64,000 nt of DNA from Desulfomicrobium sp. UBA5193 (GCA_002412965.1 DHWB01000011.1:1-64000), one strand, 5' to 3'; shown: positions 35,033 to 45,373, counted from the stretch's first letter. Translations and numbers: made by a program. The notes: generated by a model from the sequence alone, not told the origin.

Positions 35033-35383
35033 GTTGTCTCCTTAGCGGAAATAGGCTGCTGCCCGGTTGCGAGGGCTGGGCCGATGCTTAACGGGATCTT
35101 GCCGGAGGGATGTGGTGGCGGATATCGCCGGGACCGTCGATGTTTAGTTCAAGCGTGTCCGGAAGACAAGTGTCTTGGACCTCAATTCGTACGGATTGTC
35201 GGTGCTTCTTGGCGAGGAGTATACGTGCGCAGATTCGGCCTGCGGGATACGTCTCATTTTATTGCCCATGATTGTCATAGGTCTGGAAATGTGGAATAGA
35301 TCATGACAAAATGGGCGTGAGGGGCTGTTGCAGATTTTGCCGTTGCGCCCTCTCTTCCGGGATGCCGGAACCACCGGCAAGGC
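35033..35383. other. Intergenic region between DUF2059 and kinase genes
   Basis: About 350 bases separating divergent genes. No supported gene, hairpin or RNA seen; it must hold both promoters. Confidence 0.4.
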
Positions 35384-38176
35384 ATGCACATGTGGCGCAT
35401 AGCGGCAAAGATTGCGGGAACCTTGTACGGCCGGATCACCCTCGGCGTGGTGATCGTGGTCCTGAGCACAGTGCTGGTCAACCTGATGGTGGTGCGCACT
35501 CAGGTCGACCTAGTCATGCGGCGGGCCCAGGGCGAGCATGCCAGCAACCTTCTGCAGAGCACTGTGGCCAACGTGGAGGCCCAGTTCCGCGGACTGCTCT
35601 TTCACAAGCAGACGGCCATGGATCTGCGCAAGAAGGAGACCCGCGACGTCGTGGAGTTCGCCGTGGCCTTGGCCCGCGACTACCATGCTCGGGCAACGCG
35701 GGGTGATATGAGTTTGGCCGAGGCCCAGGCGGCGGTCCTCGATGTGCTGCGCGCCTTCCGGTACGACAACGGGACAGGCTACATCTGGGTCAACAACGTT
35801 GACAGGCCCCTCCCCCGCGTCATCATGCACCCCATCCTCCCCGAACTCGATGGGGTCGTCGTCGACGACCCCCAATACTATACGGCCTATGGCCGCCCCA
35901 TCCACCTGTTCAAGGCGTTCGTCGATGTCTGTCTGGAGCATGGCTCGGGCTATGTCGACTACCTCTGGCCCAAACCGACGGGCGATGGGGCCGGTAACCT
36001 GCAGATGAAGCTGTCTTACGTCGAGCTGTTCCCCGCATGGGAGTGGGTCATCGGCTCGGGTTTGTACATCGACGACATCGAGGCCTAGGCCCAGCGCAAG
36101 ATCGCGGGGATTGTCCGCGACCTCAACGAGACCCTCGGCTCTCTCTCCATCGGCAATGCCGGATATCTGCTGATTTTCGACGGCCAGGACCGGTTACTGG
36201 TCCATCCGTCGCTGGCGGGTCGGAGTTTGCGGGAATTGATGGAGCCGACGACGAACAGGTCAATGAGCGAACTGCTCCGTGAAGCAGCCTCGCGTCCTGA
36301 CCGAACATTCTCCTACATTTGGGACAGACCCGGCGACGAGGGGCATTTTGTTCACCGGAAACGGGCCTATGTGGCCTATTATCAGCCTCTGGACTGGTAC
36401 ATCGCGACCACCGTCTACGAGGAAGACGAGGTGGCGCCCTCCGCACGCCTGCAGCGCAACCTCCTTGTCCTGGGCAGCCTCGTTATGTCCCTCGCCTTGG
36501 TCCTTTGCCTGCCCCTGGTGAGGAGCATCGTCCGCCCCATGACGCGTCTTTCCTTGGCCGCGGAACGGATAGGCAGGGAGGGGCTGGATGCCGCGTCGAT
36601 CCCCATGGGCGGGACCGAGGAAGTGCGGCGGTTGGGTGAAGTGCTGACGAAAATGATAACCTCCATCCGCATCTCCCAGCACAAACTTATGGAAAGCGAG
36701 GGGAAGTACCGTTCCATGATGGAGGCCATGGATGATATGGTGATCATCTGTTCGCCTGATGGTGTCATCGAATATGCCAACCCCTCCATGACGCGTTTTC
36801 TGGGCCGGGATGTCTCGGGCATGGAGTGCAGGGAGGCGCTGGGCGAATGCGGCGGCTTCTGTGTTGATTCCCCCGTGACCTCCTCGGGGGGCGGAAGCCT
36901 TCGATTTCGCCTGGTGCGCCTGGAGCGTGAACGGCATTTTCACGTCACCACGTGCCCGGTGGATCACTCCGATGGGACGAAATCGAGCATGTCCATCATC
37001 AGGGACGTTTCCGATCAGGCGCGGGCGGAAGCGCAGTTGCTCGGAGCGCAGCAGCACATCCAGAACATCATCAACTCCATGCCCTCCATGGTAATCGGGC
37101 TCGACTGGTCAGGGCGCATCAGCCTGTGGAACAAGGAGTCGGAACAGGTTCTGGGGCTTCCCCAGGAACGGGTCAGGGGAGAAGACATCACCTTTCTTCC
37201 GGTGGAATTCGCCTTTCTCCAGGACATGCACCGGTCGAGCATGGAGAGCTCCCAGGTGGTCAAACGCAACAAGCTCGCCCTGCAACTGCGAGGGGAAAAG
37301 GCATTTTGCGACGTAACGGTCTATCCGTTGGACGATGGGGGCGGGGCGGTCATCCGCATCGACGACGTGAGCGACCTGGTGAGGCTCGAGGAGATCATGA
37401 TTCAGTCGGAAAAGATGAGTTCCCTGGGCGGGCTCGCCGCCGGAATGGCCCACGAGATCAACAATCCGTTGGCGGGAATTGTCCAGAATGCCCAGGTCAT
37501 TCGCCACCGCCTGAGCGGGGAACTTCGTGCCGACATCGACGCTGCGGAGGAGTGCTGGACCACCCTGACGGCCGTGAACTGCTATCTGGAACGGCGCCGC
37601 ATCCTGTCCATGGTCGACATGATCCTCGATTCCGGGATGCGCGCGGCGCGCATCGTCGGGAACATGCTCAGCTTCGTGCGCAAGAGCGGCGACGAAAAGC
37701 GCCCGGAGGATCTGGCCGTCCTCCTGGACAAGACCGTGGAGTTGGCCACGAACGATTACGATCTCAAGAAAAAATACGATTTCAGGCAGATCGAGATCGT
37801 GCGCGAGTATGCTGAAGATGTGCCCGAGGTCTTGTGCGAGGCCAGCAAGATACAGCAGGTCTTCATGAACCTGCTCAAGAACGGTGCGCAGGCCATGGTC
37901 GACGTTTCAGACAGGCCGTCGCGCTTCATCCTGCGCATCGGCCCTGAGGGGGATGGCGTCAGGGTCGAGATCGAGGACAACGGGACAGGTTTGAGCGATG
38001 CGGTGCGCAAGCGGATATTCGAGCCGTTCTTCACCACCAAGCCTATTGGCAGCGGCACTGGCCTGGGCCTCTCGGTTTCCTACTTCATCGTCACGGAGCA
38101 CCACGGGGGGAGCATGCGCGTTGAGACCATCCCGGGCCGGATGACCAATTTCATCATGTATTTCCCCGCAGGATAG
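35384..38176 (+). pseudogene. Cache-HAMP-PAS-PAS sensor histidine kinase interrupted by an in-frame amber codon
   Basis: One continuous frame of 931 codons is broken only by TAG at codon 235 (36086-36088). Before it: a membrane helix (~12-33) and a Cache domain (NGTGYIWVNNVDRPLPRVIM, YVDYLWPKPTGDG, IGSGLYIDDIEA). After it: a second Cache-like domain (NAGYLLIFDGQDRLLVHPSL, LDWYIATTVYEEDE), a helix (~360-382), HAMP (~380-435), two PAS domains (~440-665), HisKA with AHEINNPL (~690), and HATPase with LLKNGAQAM, DNGTGL, FEPFFTTK and GTGLGLSV. All kinase motifs are intact and the codon pattern is normal on both sides, so the change looks recent. The residue lost is probably Gln or Glu. An ATG at 36227 could restart the C-terminal part. 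Confidence 0.85.
36086..36088 (+). other. In-frame TAG codon in the sensor kinase gene
   Basis: TAG between GLYIDDIEA and AQRKIAGIVRD at the end of the first Cache domain; the frame continues unchanged for a further 695 codons. One substitution from CAG or GAG would explain it. Confidence 0.8.
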
Positions 38177-38220
38177 GATGATGCGGCAAAAGGGGCGCCG
38201 GCTCCTCCTGCCGCCCAAGG

Positions 38221-39402
38221 CTAAAGCCTGACACGCACCGCGGCCGACGCCTTCTTGGCCTTGGCCAGGGCTTTTTCGAGACTTTCGTCGCGGGCTACGA
38301 CCACGCCCATGCGCCTTTTACCCGAGACCTCCGGCTTGCCGAAGAGGCGCAGGTCCGTATCTGCCTCGGAGAGGGCTGCCTCGAGGTTTTCGAAGACGAC
38401 CTTCCTGGAGGATCCTTCCACCAGAATGACGCTGGAGGCCGATGGACCATGCTGGCGGATGGCCGGGACGGGCAGGCCAAGGATGGCCCGGGCGTGCAGG
38501 GCGAATTCCGAGAGGTCCTGGGAGATGAGGGTGACCAGGCCCGTGTCGTGGGGGCGCGGCGAGACCTCGCTGAAATAGACCGAGTCGCCCTTGATGAAGA
38601 ACTCCACTCCGAAAATGCCGCGTCCTCCGAGGGCTTCCGTGACTGCTTCAGCCATGCGGCGTGCTTCGAGCAGCGCTATTTCGCTCATGGGCTGTGGCTG
38701 CCAGGATTGCTGGTAGTCGCCATCCTTCTGGTAGTGCCCGATGGGTGCGCAGAATGTGGTGCCCCCGACGTGACGGACGGTGAGCAGGGTGATCTCGTAG
38801 TCGAAGTCGACGAATCCTTCGACGATGACCTTGCCTTTGCCCGTGCGGCCGCCTTCCTGTGCATATTTCCAGGATTTTTCGGCGTCGGCCAAGGTTTTGA
38901 CCACGGACTGGCCCTTGCCGGAGGAACTCATGATGGGCTTGACCACGCACGGAACTCCGACCGCCTCGACGGCGGACAGGTATTCTTCATAGTTTTCGGC
39001 AAAGCGGTAGGGCGAGGTTTTGAGCCCCAGTTCTTCGGCGGCCAGTCGGCGAATGCCTTCGCGATTCATGGTCAGCTTCGCGGCTCGGGCCGTGGGGATG
39101 ACGGTAAAGCCCTCGGCTTCCAGTTCGACCAGGGTGTCCGTGGCGATAGCCTCGATCTCGGGGACGATATAGTCGGGCCGTTCCGTTTCGATGATGCGTC
39201 GCAGGGCCGGGCCATCGAGCATGGAGACCGTGTGGGCGCGGTGGGCGACCTGCATGGCCGGCGCGTTTTCGTAACGGTCCACGGCGATGACCTCCACGCC
39301 GAGGCGTTGCAGTTCAATAACTACTTCCTTGCCCAGTTCGCCGGAACCGAGCATGAGCACCTTGGTGGCCGAAGGGGAGAGAGGGGTTCCTATACGTACC
39401 AT
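38221..39402 (-). CDS. purT: Formate-dependent phosphoribosylglycinamide formyltransferase (GAR transformylase 2)
   Basis: 393 residues, almost the same length as E. coli PurT. The start at 39402 (MVRIGTPLSPSATKVLMLGS) has GCGAGG upstream; the frame is open further upstream but non-homologous. The N-terminal domain shows GSGELGKEVVIELQRLGVEV and EIEAIATDTLVELE. The ATP-grasp centre has KPIMSSSGKGQS and GVEFFIKGDSVYFSEVSPRP, followed by HDTGLVT. It makes formyl-GAR from GAR, formate and ATP in purine synthesis, which suits a formate-rich sulfate reducer. It is divergent from the ACT-domain gene. Confidence 0.96.
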   Translation of the reverse strand: MVRIGTPLSPSATKVLMLGSGELGKEVVIELQRLGVEVIAVDRYENAPAMQVAHRAHTVSMLDGPALRRIIETERPDYIVPEIEAIATDTLVELEAEGFTVIPTARAAKLTMNREGIRRLAAEELGLKTSPYRFAENYEEYLSAVEAVGVPCVVKPIMSSSGKGQSVVKTLADAEKSWKYAQEGGRTGKGKVIVEGFVDFDYEITLLTVRHVGGTTFCAPIGHYQKDGDYQQSWQPQPMSEIALLEARRMAEAVTEALGGRGIFGVEFFIKGDSVYFSEVSPRPHDTGLVTLISQDLSEFALHARAILGLPVPAIRQHGPSASSVILVEGSSRKVVFENLEAALSEADTDLRLFGKPEVSGKRRMGVVVARDESLEKALAKAKKASAAVRVRL

Positions 39403-39547
39403 GTCTGCCTCGCTAAGATTGATGTATTCGGGAGTCAGGTTCCTAGCCCATCTCGTTGCGGTTGACCAGAGCGGTTCGCCGATAAGGCTTGACGCATGCC
39501 CTCGCGCCAAGCCATAGACCTGAACTTTCCCGAGGAATGGAGGATCC

Positions 39548-40099
39548 ATGAATAAATTTGTGCTGTCGGTCATCGGCAAGGACAAGCCAGGTATCCTGGC
39601 AAAAATATCGACCATCCTGTTTACCCACGGTTGCAACATCGAAGATGTCAGCCAGACCATTCTGCAAACCGAGTTTGCATCCATATTTATTGTAGTGAAC
39701 CCCAACGCACATCCTTTGGATAAGATCGGTCAGGCCCTCAATGCCGTCTTGCAGGACATGGAATTAAGCGCCCATCTGCGGCCCATGACCACGCAGACAC
39801 CAGTTCAGACCGCTCCGAGCCAGCCCTTCGTCATCACCACCAGGGGCGTGGACAAGCCGGGCACCATCTCCGCCGTGACTACGGCCATAGCCTCCCTGTC
39901 CTGCAACGTGATTCATTTTCGGGCCATCATCACCCAGGATGAGGGTGTGGATGAGATGATCATGATCTTCGAGGTCGACGTGCCCAAGGACGTGGAGCAT
40001 CGCAGATTGCGTCAGGTCATGCAGGAGGTTTGCGCAGGGTTCGGCCTGGACGTGTCGGTTCAGCACCGCGACATTTTTGAAACGATTCATAGAGTTTAG
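39548..40099 (+). CDS. Tandem ACT-domain protein (GcvR-like)
   Basis: 183 residues made of two ACT domains: FVLSVIGKDKPGILAKISTI (~1-80) and FVITTRGVDKPGTISAVTTA (~95-180). ACT domains bind amino acids and regulate metabolism or transcription. The start has GGAGGATCC just upstream. Ten bases after its stop begins the UPF0210 gene. The ACT-UPF0210 pair is a recurrent neighbourhood in bacteria, implying a joint function. The regulator reading (GcvR-like) is by resemblance only. Confidence 0.88.
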   Translation: MNKFVLSVIGKDKPGILAKISTILFTHGCNIEDVSQTILQTEFASIFIVVNPNAHPLDKIGQALNAVLQDMELSAHLRPMTTQTPVQTAPSQPFVITTRGVDKPGTISAVTTAIASLSCNVIHFRAIITQDEGVDEMIMIFEVDVPKDVEHRRLRQVMQEVCAGFGLDVSVQHRDIFETIHRV

Positions 40100-40109
40100 G
40101 AGATCCGGA

Positions 40110-41483
40110 ATGCTCAACGACCGCGAGGTTCTTTCCACCCTGTCCATGATCAAGAACGAAAATCTGGACGTGCGCACCGTGACCCTGGGCATCAGCCTGC
40201 TGGATTGCGCGTCCCACGACCTGACCAGATTCAACGATACCATCTATAAACGCATCACCACCTTGGCCAGAGATCTGGTCGCGGTATGCGACGAAGTGGG
40301 CGACCGCTACGGCATCCCCGTGGTCAACAAGCGCATTTCGGTCAGCCCCATCGCAGTGGCCGCCGCTCCCTTCGACAGCAGAGGCATGGTCGAAGTGGCC
40401 AAGACGCTGGATCAGGCCGCCAAGGACGTGAATGTCGACTTCATCGGAGGTTTTAGCGCACTGGTGGAAAAAGGGATGGCCAAGGGCGATCTGGCCTTGA
40501 TCGACGCCATTCCCGAGGCCTTGGACATCACCCACCGCATGTGTTCATCCATCAACGTGGCCACCACCCGGGCCGGGATCAACATGGACGCAGTGGGGCT
40601 CATGGGGCGGACCATCAAGGTCTGTGCCGAGCGCACCAAGGACCGAGACGGTTTGGGTTGCGCCAAGCTGGTGGTCTTTGCCAACATCCCAGAGGACGTG
40701 CCGTTCATGGCTGGAGCCTACCTTGGCGTGGGCGAGGCCAGTTCCGTCATCAACGTGGGCGTCAGTGGCCCTGGTGTGGTCAAGAAGGCCATCGACCGCG
40801 CCTTGCAGGACAATCCCGGCGCACACTTGGGCGAGCTTGCGGACGTGATCAAGCGCACGGCCTACAAGGTCACTCGCGTGGGCGAGATTATCGGTCGCGA
40901 AGTGGCCCGCATTCTGGCGGTTGAATTTGGCATTGTTGACCTGTCCCTGGCCCCGACTCCCAACGTCGGAGACAGCGTAGGCGAGATTTTTCAGTCCTTG
41001 GGTCTGGGAGCCATTGGCGTGCCTGGTTCCACGGCGGCCTTGGCCATGCTCAACGACGCAGTCAAGAAGGGCGGCGCCTTTGCCAGTTCCCGGGTCGGCG
41101 GCTTGAGTGGCGCCTTCATTCCAGTCAGCGAGGATTTGAACATCGCTGCTGCCGCCTCTGCCGGGCACCTGTGCCTGGAAAAGCTGGAGGCCATGACCGC
41201 GGTGTGCTCCGTGGGTTTGGACATGGTGGCCCTGCCTGGCGACACTACCGCGGAAACATTGTCCGCGATCATTGCCGACGAAATGGCCATTGGCATGATC
41301 AACAAGAAGACCACGGCGGCTCGCCTCATCCCCGTGCCCGGCAAGAAAGCGGGGGACCGGGTTCATTTCGGCGGCCTTCTGGGAGAGGCCGAGATCATGT
41401 CCGTACGCAGCAATGGTCTTTCAGGCGGTTTCGTGAGCCGGGGAGGGTCCATTCCCGCGCCCTTGCAAGCCCTGATTAACTGA
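40110..41483 (+). CDS. UPF0210 / DUF711 (PFL-family) protein
   Basis: 457 residues, start at 40110 (MLNDREVLSTLSMI) with TAGGAGA upstream. Characteristic phrases are NENLDVRTVTLGISLLDCAS, INVATTRAGINMDAVGLMG and GDTTAETLSAIIADEMAIGM, near the family's usual length of ~450. Structures of relatives show a glycyl-radical-like (PFL) barrel, but no glycyl-radical site is apparent, and the biochemical role is unknown. It is coupled to the ACT-domain gene upstream (10-base spacing), suggesting amino-acid-linked control. Confidence 0.92.
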   Translation: MLNDREVLSTLSMIKNENLDVRTVTLGISLLDCASHDLTRFNDTIYKRITTLARDLVAVCDEVGDRYGIPVVNKRISVSPIAVAAAPFDSRGMVEVAKTLDQAAKDVNVDFIGGFSALVEKGMAKGDLALIDAIPEALDITHRMCSSINVATTRAGINMDAVGLMGRTIKVCAERTKDRDGLGCAKLVVFANIPEDVPFMAGAYLGVGEASSVINVGVSGPGVVKKAIDRALQDNPGAHLGELADVIKRTAYKVTRVGEIIGREVARILAVEFGIVDLSLAPTPNVGDSVGEIFQSLGLGAIGVPGSTAALAMLNDAVKKGGAFASSRVGGLSGAFIPVSEDLNIAAAASAGHLCLEKLEAMTAVCSVGLDMVALPGDTTAETLSAIIADEMAIGMINKKTTAARLIPVPGKKAGDRVHFGGLLGEAEIMSVRSNGLSGGFVSRGGSIPAPLQALIN

Positions 41484-41554
41484 CGCTGAAGTTTGCACCA
41501 ACATGAAAATTGTTGAGTATTATCTTTGCTGACGTGGCATATTCGGGAGGTGGC

Positions 41555-41932
41555 ATGAGCAGAAAGGACGTGTTCGGAAGAGATCGGGTAGCCGTAGGCT
41601 TGGCGTTCTGCACCATTTTACTTCTTTTTGTCTTTTTTTACGCTCTGCACCAGAATGTGGCCGGGTTGGGGCGGGAGATTGAAGAGCTCAAAAGCCTGAA
41701 CAGCGCCGTATTGGAACTGGATGCACGGCACACGGCCCTGGACAGCAAGGTGACGGAATTGGGCACGCTCCCGCGCCGCACTTCGGCCATGGCCATGGAA
41801 ACCCAAGTTAAGGCCATGGCCCATGCGACGGAGGATCTGGATCAGCGTCTGGATGGCAAGCATCGCGACAAGCTCTCGGTCATCCGCACGTTGCTGCAGG
41901 AGATCGGAGAGGATCTTCAGGACTCCAAATAG
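41555..41932 (+). CDS. Small membrane-anchored coiled-coil protein
   Basis: 125 residues, start at 41555 (MSRKDVFGRD) with GGGAGG upstream. One membrane helix (~12-33, VAVGLAFCTILLLFVFFYAL), then a periplasmic or cytoplasmic coiled coil with heptad-like spacing (LGREIEELKSLNSAVLELDA, LDQRLDGKHRDKLSVIRTLL). No recognised family. It follows the UPF0210 gene by 71 bases and ends just before a terminator. Confidence 0.7.
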   Translation: MSRKDVFGRDRVAVGLAFCTILLLFVFFYALHQNVAGLGREIEELKSLNSAVLELDARHTALDSKVTELGTLPRRTSAMAMETQVKAMAHATEDLDQRLDGKHRDKLSVIRTLLQEIGEDLQDSK

Positions 41933-42406
41933 TCGTGGAAAATTGTGGACAACGGTCCGGAAGCGCGAGCTTTCGGGCCGTTCTTGCTTTTGGGTATTAG
42001 GTTTCAGGACGAAATGAATCACGATTATGTTGTATCGGATGTGGAAAATATTGATCTGAAAATGGAGAAAGTTGCTGGTGCCCGTCGATTTTTTCGTTCG
42101 ATATTTTTAACTCTGAACTCGCATCTGTGAACCTTTGAAATCGGTGACGAGGGACGGTGAATTGTTCGAGTCGGGCGGTGTTTTGTAAAGGGTTTCAATA
42201 TCAAAAAAATCCTGAGCAAAACAGTAGAGTTTGAGAATTATTCCAGATTTCTGTTTACAAAAAATCGATAATTGAATAGTTGAACATCCGGGTCTACTTT
42301 TTGATAGGAAAAAAACACCCATGTCTTGTTTATCTTGTCTGAGATGGATACTTGAATAAAGTATCTGGTCTTTAGTTGCGTCAAACCGGAGCACAAGGAC
42401 ACTGCC
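41933..42406. other. Leader region of the decaheme cytochrome-Rnf operon
   Basis: About 470 bases. After the terminator at 41951-41991 the sequence turns AT-rich. A - strand frame (42107-42394) has no ribosome site or recognisable domain and is not accepted. The region must contain the rnf promoter; no box pair is convincing. Confidence 0.45.
41951..41991 (+). terminator. Terminator after the coiled-coil gene
   Basis: 14-bp stem with G-U pairs (41951-41964 with 41969-41982), GCGA loop, then CTTGCTTTT. Confidence 0.7.
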
Positions 42407-43156
42407 TTGAAAAATCGTTACGTACCCATCACCATTGTCTGCGGTATGTTGGCACTGTTGGCCTTAGGTGGCCAGTTCGCGCCAGCCCCTTCGGAAGAGC
42501 TGCCTGTTCGTCTTCGGTTGGATAACAAGGGCGGCGATGTAGTCTTTACTCATTCTCGTCACGTGAAGTACGTTGAGAGCGCTGGTGGAAACTGCGCAAA
42601 ATGCCACCATGAAAGTGAGGCTCCCGGCCTGACTCCGTTGCCTTGCGGTTCATGTCACGCGACAGAATTCGATGCGAAGTTCACCTCGGACCACCAAAAA
42701 GATCTGCCCCAAGAATCCTGTGTGCGCTGCCATCATGCCGAGTTGGGCAAACTTTCCTACAGCCATCAGGATCATGTGGATCAATACACCACAAGCTGTA
42801 CTGATTGCCACCATGATACCGATATTGAGTCGGAACCGGGCGCATGCAATCAGTGCCACGGCGAGACAGCTGATGGAACAACTCCTTCTTTGCGCGATGC
42901 GGTCCACGTTAAGTGTGAAAGCTGTCACGCCGAGATGTATGAAAAGAAATTGAAAGGCTGCAATGAATGTCATGAATTGCTTCCGGGCAAGGCCGGCGCT
43001 CCTCAGCCTAAATGTAATTCATGTCATTTCGAGACGGAAGCCACGCCTTTGCCGCTTCGCATGGACTCGTTCCACGATCAGTGCATGACTTGTCATGAAG
43101 AGGCTAAGGCCGGGCCTTTTGGCGATAAATCGTGTACCCGCTGTCATACTAGGTAA
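42407..43156 (+). CDS. dhcA: Periplasmic decaheme c-type cytochrome of the Rnf operon
   Basis: 249 residues with exactly ten CxxCH haem sites (CAKCH, CGSCH, CVRCH, CTDCH, CNQCH, CESCH, CNECH, CNSCH, CMTCH, CTRCH), many followed by extra histidines for bis-His ligation as in class III cytochromes. The start is a TTG at 42407, with AAGGA upstream. It gives a signal anchor (MKNRYVPITIVCGMLALLAL); a later ATG would lie inside that segment. The gene directly precedes rnfC, as in Desulfovibrio rnf operons, where a multihaem cytochrome links the periplasmic c3 pool to Rnf. Redox direction in vivo is not readable from sequence. Confidence 0.92.
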   Translation: MKNRYVPITIVCGMLALLALGGQFAPAPSEELPVRLRLDNKGGDVVFTHSRHVKYVESAGGNCAKCHHESEAPGLTPLPCGSCHATEFDAKFTSDHQKDLPQESCVRCHHAELGKLSYSHQDHVDQYTTSCTDCHHDTDIESEPGACNQCHGETADGTTPSLRDAVHVKCESCHAEMYEKKLKGCNECHELLPGKAGAPQPKCNSCHFETEATPLPLRMDSFHDQCMTCHEEAKAGPFGDKSCTRCHTR

Positions 43157-43163
43157 GACCATC

Positions 43164-44360
43164 ATGATGAAATTACGCCTGAATACCTCGGTTGAAATCA
43201 AGGACAGTCTGCAGGACGTTCCGTTGCCTTCTTTGGTCCGGATTCCCATTCAGAATAAGCATAAGCCCATTGTTAAGAAAAAGCAGATAGTGGGGCGTGG
43301 ACAGGTCATTGCGGAAACATCCTCCAAAAGTGCGTTCGGCCTTGGATTTGCCCATGCATCCATTGACGGAGTAATAGAAGAAGTTCTGCCAGACGCCATT
43401 GTTATTGGCCCCATCCCTGCTCCAAAAGAAGGTGAGACTGCCCAGGTGCCGGTACGGCCGGAACCATGCACCGAACTCGATGGCCTTTCTGGCGAAGATT
43501 TGTGTCGAAAGCTCTTGGAACTGGGTATCGACACGGACAGGTTTCATGCCGCACGCACCTTGATCATCAATGGCCTCAACCCGGAACCCGGAGTGCTGGT
43601 CAGTGAGCAGTTGGTCAAGGACGCCCAGGAAACCTTGAAAGCTGGTCTGAAAATCTTGGAGCGCGGTATCAAGCCCGGAACAGTAAAACTTGTTGTTGCC
43701 TCGGGCAAACAGATATCCCTGCATGGTTGCACCACGGTTCACTCCAGCGATGTCTATCCGGCCACGATCGATCCCTTGGTCGTGTGTGCGGCTACGGGAG
43801 CGGAAAGACCCGATAATGTGGATGTGATCTCCATCTCGGATCTCTACCGTGTGGGCCTTGTCGCAGAGTCCAAGCTTCCTCTTATGGATGCCGTTGTGAG
43901 TGTGGGCAACAAAGTGTACCGCGTCCCGACAGGCATGAGGGTTCAGGATCTTCTGGATGTTGCCGGTGTACCGTACGGTCCTGACTGGATGATCGCTTTT
44001 GACGGGCCCATGCGTGGGCAGGCCATTTTTGACCTATCCGTGGGCATCCCGGAAAATTGTTCTGCTATCACCTTGGTCAAGGAAGGACTGTATCCCAAGG
44101 TCCAGCCGAATCCTTGCATCAATTGCGGTGAGTGTGTTCTTGTCTGTCCGGCCCGCATTCAGCCCGGAATGCTTTCCCGGTATGCGGAGTTTAATTTATT
44201 CGAGAATACTCGTTCCCAACATGTTGCGGCCTGTCTGGAGTGTGGGATGTGTACGTTCGTATGTCCGGCCAACCGTCCGGTAATGCAGTTCTTGCAGCTC
44301 GCTAAACGACATTTGGCTGCTCAAGACGAATTTGTGTCCACATGCAGATTGCAGGACTGA
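43164..44360 (+). CDS. rnfC: Rnf electron transport complex subunit C
   Basis: 398 residues, the NADH/ferredoxin-side iron-sulfur and flavin-binding subunit. Start at 43164 (MMKLRLN), 7 bases after the cytochrome stop; the second ATG is equally possible. The N-terminal barrel-sandwich segment is VPLPSLVRIPIQNKHKPIVK. A SLBB-like part and two [4Fe4S] motifs follow near the end (CINCGECVLVCP, then CLECGMCTFVCPANRP). It lacks the long Ala/Lys-rich tail of enterobacterial RsxC and matches the short form of sulfate reducers. Confidence 0.94.
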   Translation: MMKLRLNTSVEIKDSLQDVPLPSLVRIPIQNKHKPIVKKKQIVGRGQVIAETSSKSAFGLGFAHASIDGVIEEVLPDAIVIGPIPAPKEGETAQVPVRPEPCTELDGLSGEDLCRKLLELGIDTDRFHAARTLIINGLNPEPGVLVSEQLVKDAQETLKAGLKILERGIKPGTVKLVVASGKQISLHGCTTVHSSDVYPATIDPLVVCAATGAERPDNVDVISISDLYRVGLVAESKLPLMDAVVSVGNKVYRVPTGMRVQDLLDVAGVPYGPDWMIAFDGPMRGQAIFDLSVGIPENCSAITLVKEGLYPKVQPNPCINCGECVLVCPARIQPGMLSRYAEFNLFENTRSQHVAACLECGMCTFVCPANRPVMQFLQLAKRHLAAQDEFVSTCRLQD

Positions 44361-44410
44361 TGCTTCTTGCATCGTTTCAATCAGTCATGAACAAGGAAGG
44401 ATAAAAGCAC

Positions 44411-45367
44411 ATGGCAAGCCAGGATATTTCCAAGAACATCTATACTGTTACCTCGGCTCCGCTTTTGCATTGCGGGAAGACTCTCCAGAAAAACATGCTT
44501 CACACGCTGTTGGCAATCTTGCCGGTGATGGCGATGGCCGTGTACCGATATGGATACGATGCAGTGGAAGTCATGGCCTGGGCAGGCCTTACCGCCGTGC
44601 TCACGGAAGCCCTGGTGCAGAAAATCATGAATCAGGCGCCTTCTTCGGACGATTTCAGTGCTCTGGTCGATGGACTGCTCTTTGCCTTTCTGCTTCCGGC
44701 TACGGCACCTGTTTGGATGGTGGTCATTGGCAGCGCGCTGATGATTATTCTCGGACGCATGGTATTCGGCGGATTTGGTGGTAGCCCTATCTGTGCCCCG
44801 GCGCTAGGATGGGCGATTTTGGCTATTTCCTGGCCTGATTTCATGGATCTGAATGGGATGCTGCTGAAATGGGATTTGATTGAACCCCTGAGCGAACTCA
44901 AATATTTCGGTTTAGACGCAATCACCTCTGTGACACCGTTGAGTCTTTTGTTGGGTGAAAATCTGGGCGCGCTGGGAGCTTCGCAGGTTGCGATGGTTCT
45001 CTTGGGCGGTGCCTATCTCATGGTTCGAGGGCTGGTGCGATGGTTCATTCCCGTGTCTTTCTTGGCAGGAGTGCTGCTGACCGGGTTGGTTTACAACCTC
45101 ATTGATCCGCAACTTTATGCCTCGCCACTCTTCCACCTTCTTTCGGGAAGCACGTTGCTGGCAGCCTTTTTCCTGATGCCCTATTCATCGGCTTCTCCGG
45201 CTTGGCGTTTGCCCATGCTCCTGTTCGGCTTCTTCGGTGGAGTGCTTGCGGTCATCATCCGCACTTATGGAATCTATCCTGATGGAGTGCCCTTTGCGAT
45301 CTTGCTGGCAAATTTGTGCACGCCACTTTTTGATCTTATTCAACCCAAGCCCTTCGGCGGGAGGTAG
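44411..45367 (+). CDS. rnfD: Rnf electron transport complex subunit D
   Basis: 318-residue membrane protein of the NqrB/RnfD family with about nine helices. The covalent-FMN threonine is expected in TSVTPLSLLL (~residue 177); the usual SGAT reads SVT here, keeping the Thr-Pro-Leu. Other family marks are GGFGGSPICAPALGWAILAI and ILLANLCTPLFDLIQPKPFG at the end. The start has AAGGATAAAAGCAC upstream. The gene carries part of the ion-translocating core. Confidence 0.93.
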   Translation: MASQDISKNIYTVTSAPLLHCGKTLQKNMLHTLLAILPVMAMAVYRYGYDAVEVMAWAGLTAVLTEALVQKIMNQAPSSDDFSALVDGLLFAFLLPATAPVWMVVIGSALMIILGRMVFGGFGGSPICAPALGWAILAISWPDFMDLNGMLLKWDLIEPLSELKYFGLDAITSVTPLSLLLGENLGALGASQVAMVLLGGAYLMVRGLVRWFIPVSFLAGVLLTGLVYNLIDPQLYASPLFHLLSGSTLLAAFFLMPYSSASPAWRLPMLLFGFFGGVLAVIIRTYGIYPDGVPFAILLANLCTPLFDLIQPKPFGGR

Positions 45368-45373
45368 CACGGC

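Noticed and set aside
36086..36088. TAG in the kinase gene as a pyrrolysine codon
   Set aside because: Pyrrolysine is known mainly in methylamine methyltransferases; the site is a linker after a Cache domain, and no pyl genes are in the window. A point mutation is simpler.
42107..42394. 95-codon - strand frame upstream of the decaheme cytochrome gene
   Set aside because: No ribosome site and no domain; lies in AT-rich leader sequence where open frames arise by chance.
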